Assembly: GCA_035772735.1 (NCBI GenBank)
Contig: JASDFA010000010.1
Coordinates: 130,575,001-130,639,000 of the forward strand
Direction of reading: 5' to 3'
Length of the DNA stretch: 64,000 bases
Source: Datura wrightii
Taxonomy: Eukaryota > Streptophyta > Magnoliopsida > Solanales > Solanaceae
In this document: positions 59,249 to 64,000 of the stretch, piece by piece
How the letters are laid out: every line of letters starts with the position of its first letter
Numbering within the stretch: the first letter of the stretch is position 1
Translations under genes and position numbers: made by a program
The notes under the pieces: model-generated
The model's input: the letters and a program-made list of their open reading frames with translations, nothing else
Databases searched by the model: none
Told to the model about the DNA's origin: nothing

Positions 59249-60599
59249 TTTACCTGTCAACCCAAGTCAACAAGCTCAATGTTAAGCTAAATAAATATTA
59301 ACTTCGGCTAAGGTCGGGTTACGCTAAGTTACCCCACACTTAGTCCTTAGCTACAGTTACAACAATACGGCAAGAATAACTTTATTTACACAAAACAACC
59401 AGCTATTCAATCATGCTTAGTGCGTTCAAAAGAAAATTCAACGGTATAACTTCTGTGTACTACTCAGACTTCGTACAGCTACTCTCAATCACTACCATTG
59501 CTAACATTTTAACTATCGCACTTAGCAAAGAAAAACAAAGAAACAAAAATAACAACAAAAATTTATATACATGAACCTATCCAACTAACCAAATTCGAAC
59601 AAATTTCAACATTTCCCCCCAAACCCGAGAATTCGTCGTCTATTAATATTCCAACAATTTGTACAATGACTCATCTCATTCAACACGTACAACCCGGCAT
59701 AAAATTCACAATTTCAATACATTTCCAACTTCAATTTCAACAACAAGCCCTAGAATTGATTTTATCAATCAGATTCGAATAATTTATTCAATCGACAAGT
59801 TCAAATAATCATAACGACATTCCAAACATTTATCAATCAATAAATAACTCGAATTCATGCTTAATTTCGACTTAGGGCAATTTAGCTCACCTCCCATGCT
59901 TAAAATCAAAGAAAATCGACAAAAACTTGAGAGGGAATCGGAAAACGTACCTTGAAGTTGAAGAACCGAAGAAAACTCGGAAATTTGTTGCCTTAAATCG
60001 TGGCACGTTGATGGGGGAGGGGTTTTGGGATGTTTGGTCGCGGAGGAAATTGAAAATGAGGGGAAAAGGGGAGGTTTCGGGGTTTAAAAGGGTAGAAAAA
60101 TACGCGGGTCACCCGGCAACCCGGTGTGACCCGTCGCGATATACAAGGCAACGTGTCACGGAGTGCATCGCGGTGCACTGCCTCCGTGACACGGAGCCAT
60201 CGCGATAGCATTCTGGAAATTTTTTAAAATTTCCGGGTTATACCTCAATGTGTCACAGAGGGTAACGCGGAGGTCCTCCTCCGTGACACGGAGCTATCGC
60301 CCCAGCTCACTGTTTTCTACATTTTATTAATTTTTTCATACCTCGACTTTTCCTTCACGATTCCGTGCACATTTTCCTCCGTTTGACCTGAAAATCATCT
60401 TGCTATACAAAATTGGTTAGAATTATAGGTTTCACCTAACTAAAATTAAAAACAATAACTAAAACGAAAAATTTTGTAGTAAATTACGAAAAAGAAAAAG
60501 AAAAATCTATTTACACTTTACAAAATGAAGGAAAAAATTTTCACGAGTTGCCTCCCATGCAGCGCCTGGTTTACCGTCGCGGCTCGACGTCATTTAAGC
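59249..60599 (-). other. Spacer between gag-protease and ORF2 in element 4, with palindromes
   Basis: Counterpart of 27220-28567. Contains the perfect inverted repeat CGTGTCACGGAG/CTCCGTGACACG (60152-60163/60182-60193) with 18-nt spacer, a second weaker one near 60245-60290, and a TATA-like TTTTAAA about 60 bp downstream in transcript sense (about 60088-60082). No ORF is conserved with element 1. Confidence 0.6.
60152..60193. promoter_or_regulatory. LTR-type palindrome upstream of ORF2 in element 4
   Basis: Perfect 12-bp arms with 18-nt spacer, identical in arm sequence to the LTR copy at 55691-55732. Possible promoter or RNA-structure element; function is inferred only. Confidence 0.5.
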
Positions 60600-62975
60600 T
60601 CAATTGTCCGCTAGGGTGATGGACGATTTCTCTCGATCACCGTCCTCCCTCCAGTAATGCTTACACCTATCCGTTGGTCTTCCCCTTAACTCTTGGGAAT
60701 CCTTCATCTGCTTAGCATTACCATGATCAATCACATTGATCACCGAGAGTTCTTCATGCACCATCGGGAGCTTGGGTGCTTTATACACATCGAACACCTC
60801 TACCTTGTCATGTACTCGCATTGTGAGTTGCCCCGCAGCTACGTCGATTAATGCTTTCCCAGTTGCCAAGAAGGGTCGTCCCAAAATAAATGGGACTTTC
60901 GCGTCTGGTTCAAAATCCAACACGACAAAATCTACCGGGAAAATTACGGAGCCAACTTGCACTAGAACATCCTCAACAATGCCATCCGGCCTAGCTAAGA
61001 ATCGATCTGCCAACTGCAAGACTACGGTTGTGGGTCTAGGACTCCCTAAACCCAACTTTCTGAAAACCGAAGATGGCATCAGATTTATACTCGCCCCCAA
61101 GTCACACAATCCACGAGCTCGGATGCTCTGCCCGATAGTAAGCTGGATAGTAAAACTTCCAGGGTCTTTTAGCTTTGTGGGCAGTATATTTTGGATCTGG
61201 GAAGTGCACTCCTCCGTTAAAGCCACCGTAGCATACTCAGTCAACCGAGTTTTGTTGGACACGATGTCCTTTATGTACTTGGCATATTTAGGCACTCCCT
61301 GCAAGACATCAACAAGAGGTAAATTAACATGTACCTATTTAAGCACCTCCATGAATTTCTTGAAACACACCTCCTCTTTGTGTTTCTTGAGTCGTTGAGG
61401 GAACGGGGGTGGAGGTCTTTCTGATTCAGCTTCTTTGGTCTTCCCCCTTTCCGAACTGTGCTCCCCCTCAACTTCTGCTGCTCCCGAGTGTTGAGGTGGT
61501 CTTTCTGGTTCCACCTCCTTCAGCTGCAAACCACTCCTTGTGGTCACTGCATTTACCTGCTTGGGATTCGGATCCGTGTCCCTTGGCAGTCCTCCTCTAG
61601 GCCTTGTATTTTGGGCACTAGCAAATTGCCCAAATTGATACTCAAGAACCTTGGTAGCTAACTGATTGTTTTTCACTTCGGCTGCCAATTTCACATAGTC
61701 AGCCTGCAATTGAGCTTGGTTAGCTATCATGGTCTTGAACATCTCCTCAATGCTGGGTGATGGTGGTGGAGGAGGTGCATTGTTATTTCTGAATTGAGAT
61801 TGGTAGTTCTGTTGCCCTCCTTGGTTCCTTTGCACACCCTGACCCGAACTTTGGCCTTGATGGTTGTTTCTACCCCATGAGAAGTTAGGATGATTCCTCC
61901 AATTTGAATTGTAGCTACTACCATACTGCTAGTGATTTCTTTGTGCATTACCCACAAAGTTTACCGAGTCAGGATTGGCTCCACAGCACTCAGCTGAGTG
62001 CTCACTGCTTCCACACACTTCACACCACATCTGCTGGACTGCATTAACTGGAGCTGAAGGCTGGTTCAAAGTCATGTTGCTGAAGTGGTTGTTCAATTGA
62101 TTTTGCAAGGCAACTATCTGTGCAGCGATAGCTGTAAACCCATCCACTTCAAGCACTCCTGCTGCTTTCCTTGTCCCACCTCGTGATGAATCAACATTCC
62201 ATTATGGATTGCCCTGTGAAATCCGGTTTAGCAAGGTATACAACTCCTCATAAGTCTTTTCCAGCGCTTGCCCTCCAGCTGCTGAATCTAGCAATATTTT
62301 GGTGTGTGGTTCCAAACCCTCAATAAATGTGTGCACCAACACCTCATTGGACTGATGATGATGAGGACAGTCCCGCAACATGGATTTAAATCTCTCCCAG
62401 GCTTGATATAAATTTTCTCCCTCCCTCTGTTTGAAACTTAGAATTTGACTTCTAAGTCTTGCTGTTTTACCAGAGGGAAAAAACCATATCAAGAACTTCC
62501 GTGCAAGATCATCCCACGTTGAAATAGAATTTGGTGGCTCAGCTTTCAACCACCTCTTGGCTTCTCCAAGTAAGGAGAATGGAAATAAGGTAAGCCGGAT
62601 ATAATCAGGTGACACTCCAGCGGGTATGTAAGTGTCACTTATCTCCAAAAAGTTTTGGAGATGTTGTTGTGGGTCTTCATGAGGGAGACCGGTAAATTGC
62701 CCGCTTGTGTGCAACAATTGCACCATATTTTGCTTGAGTTCAAATCTCCCTCCAGGCTCTGGTTTGCGGATACTTGATGTAACATTATTGGCATGTGGGA
62801 TTGCCACCTCGCGAACCGGCCTTGCTGCTGCTTCTTCGGGCACTAACACTGCCCTTACAACCGGTGGATTTTGTTGTTGCTCCATAATTGTCTGTCTGAG
62901 CAACTACAGCTTTCTTTGTAGAGCTTCTCTCCGTTTACTGTGAAATATACGTTCTAGCTCTATATAAGATTCCAC
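60600..62975 (-). pseudogene. gag-protease of element 4 (one frame, several stops)
   Basis: One frame runs from about 62975 to TGA at 60600-60602, broken by TAG near 62907, a stop near 62201, one near 61928 and one near 61336. The start codon of element 1 is GTG here. Gag core: STWDDLARKFLIWFFPSGKT and LSFKQREGENLYQAWERFKS; zinc cluster MWCEVCGSSEHSAECCG; protease LCDLGASINLMPSSVFRKLG, VPFILGRPFLATGKALIDVA. Unlike element 1 there is no frameshift in the Gag core. Nothing resembling RT follows the protease before ORF2. Confidence 0.85.
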
Positions 62976-63106
62976 CAACTCTTTGTCTCTTGCCAGTGTT
63001 CACAGCAATTAAGTCTGCAAAATATAGGCTAAGACCAAGTTGTCAACACTTAAGAAAATAAGAATACAGTAAATTAACACTTAAAAAAAATTCACCAATT
63101 GCCAAG

Positions 63107-63124
63107 TCCCCGGCAACGGCGCCA
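63107..63124 (-). other. Primer binding site of element 4, exact tRNA-Asp match
   Basis: + strand TCCCCGGCAACGGCGCCA equals the last 18 nt of plant tRNA-Asp as I know it. It is six bases from the LTR. Priming by tRNA-Asp is typical of Athila-type elements. Confidence 0.8.
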
Positions 63125-63130
63125 AAAACT

Positions 63131-64000
63131 TATTCGGTGTGTTATATGGGGTATATAAAACAACACGCAAGTGCACGTGGTCGAACAAGTAGTAAGTGGC
63201 TTTAGTAAGCCAAGTATCGATCCCACAGAGACTTGGGTTAAGTGCAATTTGCTCAAGTATACTATATTTTTACTTCTAAATATGCTGACAACAACGTAAC
63301 CAAAAAGTTGATAGTTTGTTTGATAAATTTTACACTAAAACTAAGAATAATTATCTACTTTGAATCTGAACTATGGATAAGAGCATGCTAAGGTTGAACG
63401 AATATGTAATGAAACTGATTATCATCATAAATTGGTTAATCTTTTCTTCCTGTTGCTAGCCAAGAACATTTGCCAAGAGATTAAAACTCTCGTATTTAAT
63501 CTCACTTAAGAATCATGAACCATCCGTCTACATTTCTGTGATCAAATGCAATTCATGTTCTAGCCATACAATTCCGGTTCCTAAATTGACTAATACGACT
63601 TTCAGGTATATTTCTATCCTGAAGGCACATCAAAACTCAGTTTTTCCAAACCAAGTAAAGAACAATATCCTATTAATTCACAACTTTCCAATTTCGTGCT
63701 CTCTCGAGTGAAATCAAACTTTTTAGATATACATTAATGTAGGCCACACACCAATGCAGTAAAAACAAGAATTAATAGAACAACATGGAAGAAAAAGATG
63801 AAAAACCATATAATCAATAATCAAAATTCATCACAAGTGTTCATAACCTCAGCAAGGAAGGGAATTAGCCACTCATTTGTGGATTAATCATCATAAAACG
63901 AGTGTTAATCATACAAGCAATTGAATTAGAGAAGAAAGAAAGAGAGAAAAAACCCTGAACTTTTCGTCCCTCAACTGCCTGTAACCCACGTCCTTGCTCC
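63131..64000 (-). repeat. 5' LTR of element 4, partial (window edge)
   Basis: + strand starts TATTCGGTGTGTTATATGGG; the other LTR has TGTTCGG, so the terminal TG (CA on the coding strand) has mutated to TA here. The remaining LTR, with the palindromes and TATA box, lies beyond the window. Confidence 0.85.

Larger units (their letters stand above)
54744..64000 (-). mobile_element. Element 4: gag-protease-ORF2 retrotransposon, right end beyond window
   Basis: 3' LTR 54744-56165, 3' non-coding region, ORF2 59248-58043, spacer, gag-protease 62975-60600, primer site 63124-63107 and the first 870 bp of the 5' LTR from 63131. It is collinear with element 1 throughout and lacks RT, RNase H and integrase in the same way, so the missing pol is a property of the family and not one damaged copy. 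The LTRs differ at about 14 positions over the 870 bp that can be compared (by eye), so the insertion is recent. It cuts the 3' LTR of element 5. Confidence 0.85.

Overview
The window is plant nuclear DNA, most likely from a Solanaceae species (Solanum-like). I infer this from intron-split genes with GT-AG borders, a Solanaceae-type SINE tail, and the kinds of LTR retrotransposon present. I see no bacterial, organellar or CRISPR features.

Layout: (1) 1-10.1 kb is the only host-gene part. It holds the last three exons of an auxilin-like J-domain gene (+) and, tail to tail with it, a complete six-exon RPA-interacting-protein gene (-) whose introns carry two MITEs. (2) 11.0-16.4 kb holds two head-to-tail degenerate copies of a DUF1985-type sequence; the second is split by a 2.5-kb solo LTR flanked by the 5-bp duplication ACCAT. 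(3) 16.4-44.0 kb is a nest of LTR elements. Element 3 (-) is split by a solo LTR (41217-42774) and by element 2 (20979-41065, -), which is split by element 1 (22773-32494, -, duplication GTGAT). Removing the two inserts from element 3 restores one reading frame. (4) 44.0-54.7 kb is a decayed Tekay/Del-like Ty3/gypsy chromovirus (element 5, +). Its 5' LTR holds an inverted solo LTR of the same family, and its 3' LTR is cut by element 4. (5) 54.7 kb to the window end is element 4 (-), a close relative of element 1, running off the right edge.

The most interesting content is the element 1/2/3/4 group. Elements 1, 2 and 4 have a tRNA-Asp-like primer site and gag plus aspartic protease. Where reverse transcriptase and integrase should be, they have a second ORF (ORF2). 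Element 3 shows the ORF2 and the 3' region, but its gag end is missing. ORF2 has a basic N-terminus, an L-x-x-EFYA motif and a very acidic tail; it resembles proteins annotated as 'putative plant transposon protein domain'. A sixth LTR family has left only a solo LTR, and a fifth ORF2 copy lies at 43.1-44.0 kb on the + strand. In elements 1 and 4 a 12-bp inverted-repeat module (CGTGTCACGGAG / CTCCGTGACACG, 18-nt spacer) sits just upstream of the LTR TATA box and recurs upstream of ORF2, close to a second TATA-like sequence. This suggests, as inference, a non-autonomous retrotransposon lineage with a duplicated promoter cassette and its own accessory gene.

All ORF2 and gag copies here carry stops or frameshifts, so no copy looks fully functional. 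Coordinates of TE boundaries come from reading terminal TG/CA, target duplications and LTR-to-LTR comparison by eye.
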